A stretch of DNA of 64,000 bases from Streptomyces sp. WAC05374 (GTDB taxonomy: Bacteria > Actinomycetota > Actinomycetes > Streptomycetales > Streptomycetaceae), in assembly GCF_004353505.1 (NCBI RefSeq), contig NZ_SMNQ01000003.1, positions 515,071 to 579,070 of the forward strand. Direction: 5' to 3'. The notes beneath the pieces were generated by a model. The model had not been told where the DNA came from and ran no database searches. It saw nothing but the letters and a program-made list of their open reading frames with translations. Every line of letters begins with the position of its first letter. Position 1 is the stretch's first letter. Made by a program: the position numbers and the translations under genes. Shown piece by piece: positions 1-7,783 of the stretch.

Positions 1-713
1 CCGAGGTGCTGCGCTTCTACCGGGACTGGATCACCGCCGTACCGGACGAGCTGACGACCGTGGTCGTCCTCCGCAAGGCGCCGCCGCTGCCCGCCATCCC
101 GCCGGAGCTGCACGGCCGCCGCGTCGTCACGGTGATCGGCTGCTACGCCGGGGACGTCGAGACCGGCCAGGAGGTGGTGCGGCCGATGCGGGAGTTCGGC
201 AGGCCGCTGCTGGACCTGTGCGTGCCCAAGCCGTTCGTACGGCACCAGGCGATGTTCGACCCGTCGTTCCCGTCCGGCTGGTGGTACTACTTCCGGGCCT
301 GCGACGTCGGCCGGCTCGGTGACGAGGTCGTCGACATCACCGCCGAGCACGCGCTGCGGATCGCCTCACCGCTGTCCACGTGCGGGATCTTCCACCTCGG
401 CGGAGCCGTCGCCCGTGTCGGCGACGACGAGACCGCGTTCAGCGGGCGGGGGGCGGGCCACACGTACAACATCAACGGCAACCGCACGTCCGCCGACGGC
501 TTCGACGAGGAACGCGCGTGGGTGCGCGGCACCTGGTCGGCGCTGGAGCCGTACCACACCGGCGTCTACGTGAACTTCCTCATGGAGGAGGGCGCCGGGC
601 GCGTCGGGCAGGCGTACGGCGAGGACAAGCTGCGCCGCCTGCGGGCCCTGAAGCGGCACTACGACCCCGCCAACGTCCTCCGCTCCAACCAGAACATCGC
701 TCCGGCCGCCTGA
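1..713 (+). CDS. FAD-binding oxidoreductase, berberine-bridge type (C-terminal part, cut by window edge)
   Basis: The reading frame is open to the left edge, so only the last ~235 residues are seen. They end in a typical BBE domain: a YVNFLMEEG segment, then AYGEDKLRRL and YDPANVLRSNQNI, the C-terminal substrate-side element of BBE/6-hydroxynicotine-oxidase-like flavoenzymes that dehydrogenate small molecules. The N-terminal FAD_binding_4 domain, with the His/Cys flavin attachment residues, would lie outside the window, so covalent flavinylation cannot be judged. The substrate is unknown. The gene ends 92 bases before a MarR regulator on the same strand. The GTG at base 6 is internal to the gene and is not its start. 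Confidence 0.85.
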   Translation, partial: EVLRFYRDWITAVPDELTTVVVLRKAPPLPAIPPELHGRRVVTVIGCYAGDVETGQEVVRPMREFGRPLLDLCVPKPFVRHQAMFDPSFPSGWWYYFRACDVGRLGDEVVDITAEHALRIASPLSTCGIFHLGGAVARVGDDETAFSGRGAGHTYNINGNRTSADGFDEERAWVRGTWSALEPYHTGVYVNFLMEEGAGRVGQAYGEDKLRRLRALKRHYDPANVLRSNQNIAPAA

Positions 714-805
714 GCCCCGCCCCTGCACCCTGCTCTGAGCCCCTCCCCCTCCGAATGTCCCCTTTCGGATAATCCAGTACGGACCCAATGGCTACGCTGG
801 GGGGC

Positions 806-1294
806 ATGACCGCCATGTCGCCCACGCGCACCGAGCCCGACCTCTCCTTCCTTCTCGACCACACCAGCCACGTCCTGCGGACCCGGATGTCGGCCGCGCT
901 CGCGGAGATCGGACTCACGGCACGCATGCACTGCGTCCTCGTCCACGCCCTGGAGGAGGAGCGCACCCAGATCCAGCTCGCCGAGATCGGCGACATGGAC
1001 AAGACCACCATGGTGGTCACGGTGGACGCCCTGGAGCAGGCCGGGCTCGCCGAGCGCCGCCCCTCCAGCACCGACCGGCGCGCACGGATCATCGCCGTCA
1101 CCGAGGAGGGCGCGCGGGTGGCCCGGCGCAGCCAGGAGGTCGTCGACCGGGTCCACGCGGAGGCGCTGGCCGGCCTCCCCAAGGGTGACCGCGAGGCGCT
1201 GCTGCGCGCGCTCAACCGTCTGGCCGAAGGGCATCTGGCCACCCCGGTCGAGGGGCCGCGGCCGGCCCGGCGGGCCCGCCAGCGCGAGAAGTGA
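806..1294 (+). CDS. MarR-family transcriptional regulator
   Basis: A winged-helix regulator of ~162 residues. The wHTH has the usual order: QIQLAEIGDMDKTTMVVTVDALEQAGLAERRPS as the recognition region, then the wing STDRRARIIAVTEEG. MarR proteins are dimeric repressors that release DNA on binding phenolic or drug-like ligands. I chose ATG 806 because a TACGCT -10-like hexamer at 793-798 would place the transcript start at the codon (leaderless). ATG 788 and ATG 815 are alternatives; the G-run at 799-804 is a possible Shine-Dalgarno for 815. An MFS exporter follows on the same strand 120 bases later and is the obvious regulatory target, by inference. Confidence 0.88.
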   Translation: MTAMSPTRTEPDLSFLLDHTSHVLRTRMSAALAEIGLTARMHCVLVHALEEERTQIQLAEIGDMDKTTMVVTVDALEQAGLAERRPSSTDRRARIIAVTEEGARVARRSQEVVDRVHAEALAGLPKGDREALLRALNRLAEGHLATPVEGPRPARRARQREK

Positions 1295-1364
1295 CCGCCA
1301 CGAACCACCACCCCGCCCCCGATAAAGGTCTGCGACAGATCGTCTGCAACAAAACTATCTGCTA

Positions 1365-1412
1365 CGGTCTCTCCTGTCGGCGCACCCTCGCGTCCCCTGA
1401 CAGGAGAGACCG
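1365..1412 (+). promoter_or_regulatory. Perfect 14-bp hairpin covering the Shine-Dalgarno of the MFS gene
   Basis: Bases 1365-1378 (CGGTCTCTCCTGTC) are the exact reverse complement of 1399-1412 (GACAGGAGAGACCG), with a 20-nt loop; a G-T and a G-C pair can extend the stem inward. The right arm contains the AGGAGAG Shine-Dalgarno of the MFS start at 1415, so in RNA the ribosome site would be fully paired. It could equally be a DNA operator, though the half-site spacing is long for one MarR dimer. Confidence 0.7.
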
Positions 1413-1414
1413 CC

Positions 1415-2902
1415 ATGTCCCTCGCACCACGCACTCTCGCCCTCGGTGTCATCGCCACCGGCATGCTGATGACCGTGCTCGACGGCAGCATCGTCACCGT
1501 CGCCCTGCCGGCCATCCAGAACGACCTCGGCTTCTCCCCCGCCGCGCTGAGCTGGGTCGTCAACGCCTACCTGATCGCCTTCGGCAGCCTGCTCCTCCTG
1601 GCCGGACGGCTCGGCGACCTGATCGGCCGCAAGCGGATGTTCCTCGCCGGCACGGGCCTGTTCACCGCCGCCTCGCTGCTGGCCGGGGTGGCGGGCTCGC
1701 CCGCCGTACTGATCGCCGCCCGCTTCCTCCAGGGCGCCGGCAGCGCGATGGCCTCCGCGGTCAGCCTCGGCATCCTCATCACGCTGTACACCGAACCCCG
1801 TGAACGGGCGAGGGCCATCGCCGTGTTCAGCTTCACCGGCGCGGCCGGGGCGTCGCTCGGGCAGGTGCTCGGCGGAGTCCTGACCGACGCCCTGGACTGG
1901 CACTGGATCTTCTTCATCAACCTGCCGATCGGGCTGGCCGCCCTCGCCGTCGCGGTGCCCGTGCTCCCCGCCGACCGCGGCCGGGGGCTCGCCGCCGGCG
2001 CCGACGTCATCGGCGCCGCGCTGGTCACCGGCGGGCTGATGACCGGCATCTACACGGTGGTGGAGGTCGAGACGTACGGCTGGACCTCGCCGCACACGCT
2101 GGGCCTCGGCACCCTCGCCCTCGCCCTGCTCGCCGCCTTCGCCGTGCGCCAGGCCACCGCCGCCACCCCCCTGATGCCGCTGCGCGTCCTGCGCTCGCGC
2201 AGCGTCGCCGGGGCCAATGTGGTCCAAGTGCTCATGGTGGCCGCACTGTTCTCGTTCCAGGTCCTCGTCGCGCTCTACCTCCAGAAGGTGCTCGGGTACG
2301 GCGCCGCCGCCACCGGCCTCGCCATGCTCCCGGCCGCCGCCGTGATCGGCGCCGTCTCCCTGGGCGTCTCCGCCCGCCTCATCGGCCGGTTCGGCGAGCG
2401 CGCCGTCCTGCTGACCGGGCTGGTGCTGCTGACCGGCGTCCTCGGACTGCTCACCCGCCTTCCCGTCCAGGCGAACTACGCCGTCGACCTGCTGCCCGTG
2501 ATGCTGCTCGCCGCCGGGTTCGGACTCGCCCTGCCCGCCCTCACCACGCTCGGCATGTCGGACGCGGGCGAGGACGACGCCGGGCTGGCGTCCGGGCTGT
2601 TCAACACCACCCAGCAGGTCGGCATGGCGCTCGGCGTCGCCGTCCTGTCCACCCTGGCCGCCGCCCGCACGGACGCCCTGCTGGCGGGCGGCAGCGGCCG
2701 GGCCGAGGCGCTGACCGGCGGCTACCGACTGGCCTTCGCCGTCGGTACGGGACTCCTCGCCGCCGCCCTCGCCGTCGCCGCCACCGTGCTGCGCCGCACC
2801 CCCGCGCCCCGGCCCGCGCCCCGCGAGACGGTCAGCCCCGCCGCAGCGGTCCGGGCAGCGGACGGGCGTGCAGGACGTCCAGCCGCGACACCGCGCGGGT
2901 GA
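1415..2902 (+). CDS. MFS drug-efflux transporter (DHA2/EmrB-QacA type, 14 TM)
   Basis: 495 residues of hydrophobic sequence with the DHA2 hallmarks: motif A-like GRLGDLIGRKRMF near residues 65-77, GSIVTVALPAIQ in TM1 (the family's acidic TM1 motif) and a GAAGASLGQVLGGVL motif C segment near 150-165, diagnostic of antiporters. Proteins of this class expel drugs in exchange for protons through the cytoplasmic membrane. The Shine-Dalgarno AGGAGAG sits 6 nt before the ATG but is buried in a perfect hairpin. The last 71 bases overlap the convergent helicase gene. The upstream MarR gene is the likely regulator (inference). Confidence 0.92.
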   Translation: MSLAPRTLALGVIATGMLMTVLDGSIVTVALPAIQNDLGFSPAALSWVVNAYLIAFGSLLLLAGRLGDLIGRKRMFLAGTGLFTAASLLAGVAGSPAVLIAARFLQGAGSAMASAVSLGILITLYTEPRERARAIAVFSFTGAAGASLGQVLGGVLTDALDWHWIFFINLPIGLAALAVAVPVLPADRGRGLAAGADVIGAALVTGGLMTGIYTVVEVETYGWTSPHTLGLGTLALALLAAFAVRQATAATPLMPLRVLRSRSVAGANVVQVLMVAALFSFQVLVALYLQKVLGYGAAATGLAMLPAAAVIGAVSLGVSARLIGRFGERAVLLTGLVLLTGVLGLLTRLPVQANYAVDLLPVMLLAAGFGLALPALTTLGMSDAGEDDAGLASGLFNTTQQVGMALGVAVLSTLAAARTDALLAGGSGRAEALTGGYRLAFAVGTGLLAAALAVAATVLRRTPAPRPAPRETVSPAAAVRAADGRAGRPAATPRG

Positions 2903-4811
2903 GGACCACGTACAGCCGGTTCAGCCCGCGCGGTTCGGCCGCCACGATGTCGGCGGGCTCGGCCACCACGACGTGGTCGTACTCCAGGCCCTTGGCGAGC
3001 GCGGCGGGCAGCACCGTCACCCGGTGCCCGGCCAGGCCCGCCGCCTCCAGCGCGGCGCGCAGCCCGGGCACCGCCCGCGCCGCGGCGATCACGCCGATGG
3101 AGCCCTCGCGGGCGAGCGCAGCCCGCACGGCACCGCACACGGCCTCACGGACGTCCCGCACCTCACGGACCGTCACCTCGCCGTCCCGGCGCAGCGACCG
3201 GCCGGGCGGCACGTCCACGTCCAGCGCGGCGAGCAGTCGGTTGGCGAGCGCGACGACACCCGCCGGGGCGCGGTACCCGGTCGTCAGGGCGACCACGGGC
3301 ACCGATGTCCGCCCCAGGTGGGCGAGGTGCTCGGACCAGTCGCGGGCGGCCCAGGGGGTGGTTCCCTGCGCCAGGTCCCCGAGCACGGTCAGGGAGCCGG
3401 AGCCGGCGCGCCGGGCGATGGCGCGGCACTGCATCGGGGAGAGGTCCTGCGCCTCGTCCACCACGATGTGCCCGTAGCCGGGGGGCCGTTCGACGAGCCC
3501 GGCCAGTTCGTCGAGCAGGACCAGGTCGGCCGCGCTCCACCGGGCGGAGCGGTACGAACGCGGCGGCCTCGCCCACCGGATCGCGTCCCGTTCCGCCGCG
3601 GTGAGCGCCGGGTCGCACGGGTCGGCCAGCACCCCGGCGAGGACCTCCTCGGGCGTGACCCTGGGCCAGCACGCGTCCAGCAGCGCCGCCACCGCCCTCG
3701 ACCGCCCGGTCCGCTGCTCCCACGCCCCGCTCCTGGGCCCGGCCCGCCGCTCCGCCCGCAGCCGTACCGCCCGCACCACCCGGCTGCGCACCCGCTCGCG
3801 CCCCACCGCGTAGGGCGGCGCCTCCGCCCGTACGTCCGCGACGATCCCGGCGAGTTCGTCCGCCGGAACCCGCCACCGGTACGAGCCGTCGGGCACCTCC
3901 AGCGGCCCGGTGGGCAGGGCGGTCCGGGCGTACAGGGCGCGGTGCAGGACGCCGGCCATGCGGGCGTCGTGCTTGACCGCCTCGGCCGCGGGAGCGTCCT
4001 CGGCCCGTACCGGGTGGCCCCGGTCGATCTCGTCCTCGAGGGTGCACTGCCGCACGTCCGACTCGCCGAGCGCGGGCAGGACTTCGGCGATGTAGGACAG
4101 GAAGGTGCGGTTCGGCCCGAGGATCAGCAGCCCGCCCCGCCGGATGCGCTGCGGGTGGGTGTAGAGCAGGTACGCGGCCCGGTGCAGGCCGACGGCGGTC
4201 TTCCCGGTGCCCGGGGCGCCCTGGACGCAGAGGGACTCGGTGAGCCCGGCGCGCACGAGGTCGTCCTGCTCGGGCCGGATAGTGGCCGCGATGTCCCGCA
4301 TCGGCCCCACGCGGGGGCGTTCGATCTCGCCGGTGAGGAGCGCGCCGGGTCCGCCGCCCTCCCCGGCGGTCAGGTGCTCGTCCTCCAGCCCCGTCAGGTC
4401 GGCCGAGTCGCCGTCGGACAGCGGCGCCCAGCCGAACCGCCGCCGCACCCGCACGCCCAGCGGGTCGCGGGCGCTCGCCTGGTAGAAGGGCCGGGCGACG
4501 GGGGCGCGCCAGTCGACGACGAGGGGCGGGGCGGCCGGGTGTTCGCCGATGCGGCGGCGCCCGATGTGGTGGCGGTGGCCGTCCTCGAGGTCGAGGCGGC
4601 CGAAGAACAGCGGGCCGCGCGGCTCCTCGCGCATCTCCTTGGCGTGGCTGCGGAGGTGGTACCCGAGGGCTTCGGCGTCGGCGCCCGACGCGGAGACGTC
4701 CTCCCCGGTGACGACGTGGTGGGCGGCGCCGTCGACCATGCGGTCGAGGGCGGCGCGGCAGGTGTCGTGGTGGGCCCGTTCCTTGCTGAGTTCATGGTCG
4801 AGTGACGTCAT
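2832..4811 (-). CDS. HelD-like superfamily 1 helicase/ATPase
   Basis: A 659-residue UvrD/HelD-type protein. Visible elements in order: an N-terminal coiled region; the HelD-type segment PLFFGRLDLEDGHRHHIGRRRI; Walker A GAPGTGKTAVGLHRAAYLL near residue 195; Walker B VVDEAQDLSPMQCRAI; the DLAQGTTPWAARDW motif; and a C-terminal KGLEYDHVVVAEP...RLYVVLTRAVSRL helicase motif. Actinobacterial HelD proteins bind RNA polymerase and remove it from DNA or from rifamycins. This one is shorter than the usual ~720-750 residues, so HelR function is possible but not shown. The start ATG at 4811 follows a palindromic AACGTAAC/GTAACGTT site. Its 3' end overlaps the MFS gene. Confidence 0.85.
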   Translation of the reverse strand: MTSLDHELSKERAHHDTCRAALDRMVDGAAHHVVTGEDVSASGADAEALGYHLRSHAKEMREEPRGPLFFGRLDLEDGHRHHIGRRRIGEHPAAPPLVVDWRAPVARPFYQASARDPLGVRVRRRFGWAPLSDGDSADLTGLEDEHLTAGEGGGPGALLTGEIERPRVGPMRDIAATIRPEQDDLVRAGLTESLCVQGAPGTGKTAVGLHRAAYLLYTHPQRIRRGGLLILGPNRTFLSYIAEVLPALGESDVRQCTLEDEIDRGHPVRAEDAPAAEAVKHDARMAGVLHRALYARTALPTGPLEVPDGSYRWRVPADELAGIVADVRAEAPPYAVGRERVRSRVVRAVRLRAERRAGPRSGAWEQRTGRSRAVAALLDACWPRVTPEEVLAGVLADPCDPALTAAERDAIRWARPPRSYRSARWSAADLVLLDELAGLVERPPGYGHIVVDEAQDLSPMQCRAIARRAGSGSLTVLGDLAQGTTPWAARDWSEHLAHLGRTSVPVVALTTGYRAPAGVVALANRLLAALDVDVPPGRSLRRDGEVTVREVRDVREAVCGAVRAALAREGSIGVIAAARAVPGLRAALEAAGLAGHRVTVLPAALAKGLEYDHVVVAEPADIVAAEPRGLNRLYVVLTRAVSRLDVLHARPLPGPLRRG

Positions 4812-4823
4812 TCCACCCAGAAT

Positions 4824-4842
4824 AACGTAACCGAGTAACGTT
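4824..4842. promoter_or_regulatory. Near-palindromic site upstream of the HelD-like gene
   Basis: AACGTAAC-CGA-GTAACGTT: an 8-bp inverted repeat with one mismatch, 13 bases upstream of the helicase ATG. It is an AT-rich island in a 72% GC region. Probably an operator or a promoter-proximal element; its binding protein is unknown. It does not look like the published rifamycin-associated element as I remember it. Confidence 0.4.
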
Positions 4843-4922
4843 TTTTGCCCAAGCTCAATATGAACGGTTGGTTACACGGACCGTACTTCTGCGTGTACGC
4901 AACGGAAACGCTCGGACTCTCG

Positions 4923-4952
4923 TTGACACTCTCCGTGGCCGGAAGCTAACTT
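4923..4952 (+). promoter_or_regulatory. Vegetative promoter of the cyclodipeptide synthase/P450 pair
   Basis: TTGACA (4923-4928), an 18-bp spacer, then TAACTT (4947-4952): a near-consensus HrdB promoter. Transcription would start near 4959, leaving a ~60-nt leader that holds a small AGGAGC/GCTCCT hairpin at 4973-4989. The rest of the 4843-5021 gap shows nothing else I can name. Confidence 0.7.
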
Positions 4953-5021
4953 TTCGCCGTCGTCGCCACACCAGGAGCACGAGGCTCCTCCGGGACTAGC
5001 GACGCGAAGGACTCCTCCCAG

Positions 5022-5795
5022 TTGACGACTGAGACCGTCTTCGAGATCCAGCCCTTCACCCCTCCCGACCCGGCCGCCGCACTGTTCACCCTCCGGCCCT
5101 ACACCGCCCACTGCCAGGTGATCTGCGCCGAGGGCGCCCACGCCGTGATCGGCGTGTCACCCGGCAACAGCTACTTCTCCGCCCAGCGCGTCACCGACCT
5201 GGCCCGCTGGGGCACGGCCCACTTCGACCAGGTGGACTTCGTCTATACCGACCTCCACGTGGCCGAGATGTACGAGGCGTCCGGCTACACCGCCGACGAC
5301 GCCCGCCGCAAGGCGGTGAAGAACCTGCGCGGCGTACGGGCCAAGGTCACCAACGCCGTCGCGGCCGTCGACCCCGACGGGCGGCGCCTGCGCGCCCACC
5401 CGATGTCGGCGTTCCAGGACAACCCCGCGTACCGGGCCCTCCACGACCACCTCCTCCGCCGACTGGATGTGGACGCCGAGTTCCGGGCGACGTGCGAGGC
5501 GCTGATCGACGCCTTCCTGTCCTCCAAGGTGCTGGGCGGCCGGGCCGCCACCGAGCGGCAGCGCGCGGTGTGCCTGGAGTACGTGTGCGCCGAGGCCCCG
5601 CTGTTCCTGGACACCCCGGCCATCCTGGGCGTTCCCTCCTCCCTCAACTGCTACCACCAGCTCCTGCCGATGGCCGAGCTGCTCTACTCGCGCGGCTCAG
5701 GACTGCGCGCGTCCCGCAACCAGGGCCACGCGATCGTGACCCCCGCCCAGCCCGCGCAGCACGCCGCCGAAGGAGACACCACCCATGTCCGTTGA
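5022..5795 (+). CDS. Cyclodipeptide synthase (tRNA-dependent, NYH subfamily)
   Basis: 257 residues; uses two aminoacyl-tRNAs to make a diketopiperazine through an acyl-enzyme. All family residues are present at a constant +9 offset from AlbC: nucleophile Ser46 in [10 protein letters not shown] (AlbC S37), Asn49 (N40), Tyr187 and Glu191 in EYVCAE (Y178/E182), and Tyr211-His212 (Y202/H203). The N, Y, H set places it in the NYH subfamily. The start is TTG with AAGGA 10 nt upstream; no ATG/GTG fits the family N-terminus. It overlaps the downstream P450 by 11 bases, so the two are translationally coupled. Which dipeptide is made cannot be read by eye. Confidence 0.95.
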   Translation: MTTETVFEIQPFTPPDPAAALFTLRPYTAHCQVICAEGAHAVIGVSPGNSYFSAQRVTDLARWGTAHFDQVDFVYTDLHVAEMYEASGYTADDARRKAVKNLRGVRAKVTNAVAAVDPDGRRLRAHPMSAFQDNPAYRALHDHLLRRLDVDAEFRATCEALIDAFLSSKVLGGRAATERQRAVCLEYVCAEAPLFLDTPAILGVPSSLNCYHQLLPMAELLYSRGSGLRASRNQGHAIVTPAQPAQHAAEGDTTHVR

Positions 5796-6999
5796 GACGC
5801 CGCCCGCACCGTCCGCACCGTCCGGCGAGCTCCCCGGCTTCCCGTTCTCCTGGCGGGGCGACCAACTGCCCGCCGAGATCGGCATGCTGCGCGAGGAGCC
5901 GGTCAAGCGGGTGCGGACCATCGCCGGTGACGAGGCGTGGCTGGTGTCCTCCCACGCCCTGTGCAAGCAGGTCCTGGAGGACCAGCGGTTCAGCCTCAAG
6001 GACACCTCGGCGCCGGGCGTGCCGCGGCAGTACGCGCTGACGATCCCGCCCGAGGTCGTCAACAACATGGGCAACATCACCGGGGCCGGACTGCGCAAGG
6101 CGGTGCTCAAGGCGCTCAACCCGAAGGCGCCCGGCCTCGCCGAGTGGATGCGGGCGAACGCCGCCGAGCTGGTCGACGCGCTGATGGCCGAGGGCGCCCC
6201 GGCCGACCTGCGCGGCTCCTTCGCCGACCCGTACTCCGCCGCCATGCACTGCCACATCCTCGGCATCCCGCAGGCGGACGCGCCCCGGCTGATGCGCAGC
6301 CTGGACATCGCGTTCATGAACTCGGCCTGCCCCGTCGCGGGCGCCAGGCTCAACTGGGACCGCGACATCGCCTACATGGTGGAGCGCCTGGACGACCCGG
6401 CCACCACGGGGCTGATGGCGGAGCTGGCGGCGCTGCGCGAGGACGCCGAGTACGGCCACCTCACGGACGAGATGCTGGCGACGGTCGGCGTGACCATGTT
6501 CGGCGCCGGGGTCATCTCCACCGCCGGCTTCCTGACCATGGCCCTCGTCTCCCTCATCCAGCACCCGGAGCTCACGGCCGAACTCCTCGCCGACCGTACG
6601 AAGATCCCGGCGGCCGTCGACGAGCTGCTGCGGATCAACCTCTCCATCGGTGACGGCCTGCCGCGCCTGGCCATGGAGGACGTGACGCTCGGCGACGTGG
6701 AGGTGAGGAAGGGCGAACTGGTCCTGGTACTGGTCGAGGGCGCCAACTTCGACCCCGAGGTGTTCACCGACCCGCACACCGTGGACCTCACGCGGGAGAA
6801 CAACACGGCTCACCTCTCCTTCGGCGGCGGCCGGCACTACTGCCCGGCGACCGCGCTGGGCAAGAAGCACGCGGAGATCGCCCTGGAGACCCTGCTCGAC
6901 CGGATGCCCGGCTTCCAGCTCGCGGTCCCGATCGAGCAACTGGTGTGGCGCACCGGATTCATGAAGCGGATTCCGGAGCGGCTGCCCGTCATGTGGTGA
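5785..6999 (+). CDS. Cytochrome P450 partnered with the cyclodipeptide synthase
   Basis: 404 residues, soluble bacterial P450. The ExxR of helix K is E280-L-L-R283 and the heme loop is [10 protein letters not shown] with ligand Cys353. The I helix reads [10 protein letters not shown] (240-249), lacking the usual acid-alcohol pair (A-G-x-D/E-T). It is coupled to the synthase gene, so its substrate is very likely the diketopiperazine. Streptomyces P450s in such two-gene loci are known to couple tryptophan-containing diketopiperazines to each other or to nucleobases, or to oxidise them; assignment to one chemistry is inference. No dedicated ferredoxin gene is next to it. A hairpin terminator follows. 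Confidence 0.95.
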   Translation: MSVETPPAPSAPSGELPGFPFSWRGDQLPAEIGMLREEPVKRVRTIAGDEAWLVSSHALCKQVLEDQRFSLKDTSAPGVPRQYALTIPPEVVNNMGNITGAGLRKAVLKALNPKAPGLAEWMRANAAELVDALMAEGAPADLRGSFADPYSAAMHCHILGIPQADAPRLMRSLDIAFMNSACPVAGARLNWDRDIAYMVERLDDPATTGLMAELAALREDAEYGHLTDEMLATVGVTMFGAGVISTAGFLTMALVSLIQHPELTAELLADRTKIPAAVDELLRINLSIGDGLPRLAMEDVTLGDVEVRKGELVLVLVEGANFDPEVFTDPHTVDLTRENNTAHLSFGGGRHYCPATALGKKHAEIALETLLDRMPGFQLAVPIEQLVWRTGFMKRIPERLPVMW

Positions 7000-7017
7000 C
7001 CGGGCGCCCGGAATACC

Positions 7018-7052
7018 GGACCGCCGCTCTCCGGAGGAGGGGGCGGCGGTCC
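7018..7052. terminator. Hairpin between convergent P450 and TetR genes
   Basis: GGACCGCCGC (7018-7027) pairs with GCGGCGGTCC (7043-7052) around a purine-rich loop. There is no U-tract, as is usual in Streptomyces. It lies between two convergent genes and could serve both. Confidence 0.6.
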
Positions 7053-7068
7053 GCCACCGCCGGTGCCC

Positions 7069-7671
7069 TCAGAGCGGCAGCCCCTCCGCGAGCTGCCGGA
7101 AGGCCAGGTCCGCGGCGGCCACCGCGTCCGGCTCCACCGCGCCGGCGCTCTCGCCCGCCTCGATGCGCCGCCAGTTCTCCTCCGCCAGGACGCGCTGTAC
7201 GGCGATGATCTGACCCGCCGCCAGGCGCTCGCGGACACCGCCGCCCAGCGCGTCGGCCAGCGCCCGCTCGGACGCGCCCTGGTACGCGTACAGCCGCGCG
7301 ACCAGGCTGGGCGTGCCGTACAGCAGGCGCTGGAAGGCGAGCACCTCCGGGTCGTCGTTCAGCCCGGTCACCGGGTCGCGGCGGGCGAGGCCGCCGGTGA
7401 AGTGGCGGTGCAGCGCCGCCAGCGGCCCGGTGCCGTCCGGCCGCGCCAGGACCACGCGGGCCGCCTCCTCGCGGTGGTCGGCGAACCGGTGCAGGACCAG
7501 GTCCTCCTTGGCCGGGAAGTAGCGGAAGAGCGTCGGCTTGGAGACCTCCGCCGCGGCGGCGACCTCGGCGACCGGGACGCGGTCGAAGCCCTTCTCCAGG
7601 AAGAGGGCGATCGCCGCCTCCGAGATCGCCTCGTACGTCTGCCGCTTCTTGCGTTCGCGCAACCCGCTCAT
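7069..7671 (-). CDS. TetR/AcrR-family regulator
   Basis: 200 residues from ATG 7671; an upstream GTG at 7689 would add six residues. The N-terminal HTH is canonical: TYEAISEAAIALFLEKGFDRVPVAEVAAAAEVSKPTLFRYFPAKEDLV. The remainder is an alpha-helical ligand domain. It is divergent from a quinone oxidoreductase, with the shared 112-base gap holding a SoxR-box-like promoter, so both the TetR protein and SoxR may act on that gene. The ligand is unknown. Confidence 0.9.
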   Translation of the reverse strand: MSGLRERKKRQTYEAISEAAIALFLEKGFDRVPVAEVAAAAEVSKPTLFRYFPAKEDLVLHRFADHREEAARVVLARPDGTGPLAALHRHFTGGLARRDPVTGLNDDPEVLAFQRLLYGTPSLVARLYAYQGASERALADALGGGVRERLAAGQIIAVQRVLAEENWRRIEAGESAGAVEPDAVAAADLAFRQLAEGLPL

Positions 7672-7692
7672 GCCGACGAGCCTACGCACCGC

Positions 7693-7723
7693 TTGACCTC
7701 GAGCGAACTTGAGGTTCGAGACT
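7693..7723 (+). promoter_or_regulatory. SoxR-box-like promoter of the quinone oxidoreductase
   Basis: CCTCGAG-CGAA-CTTGAGG (7697-7714) matches the SoxR operator CCTCAAG-NNNN-CTTGAGG with one change in the left arm. It lies inside a promoter with -35 TTGACC (7693-7698) and -10 GAGACT (7718-7723) separated by 19 bp, the stretched spacer typical of MerR-family activators. The 18-bp element and its overlap with the -35 are the arrangement of known SoxR promoters. Confidence 0.7.
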
Positions 7724-7783
7724 CGTCCGAGCGGGCCCGGGCGGACCGGAACCTGCCCGCGTGACGGGAGGGGTGTGAGCGCG

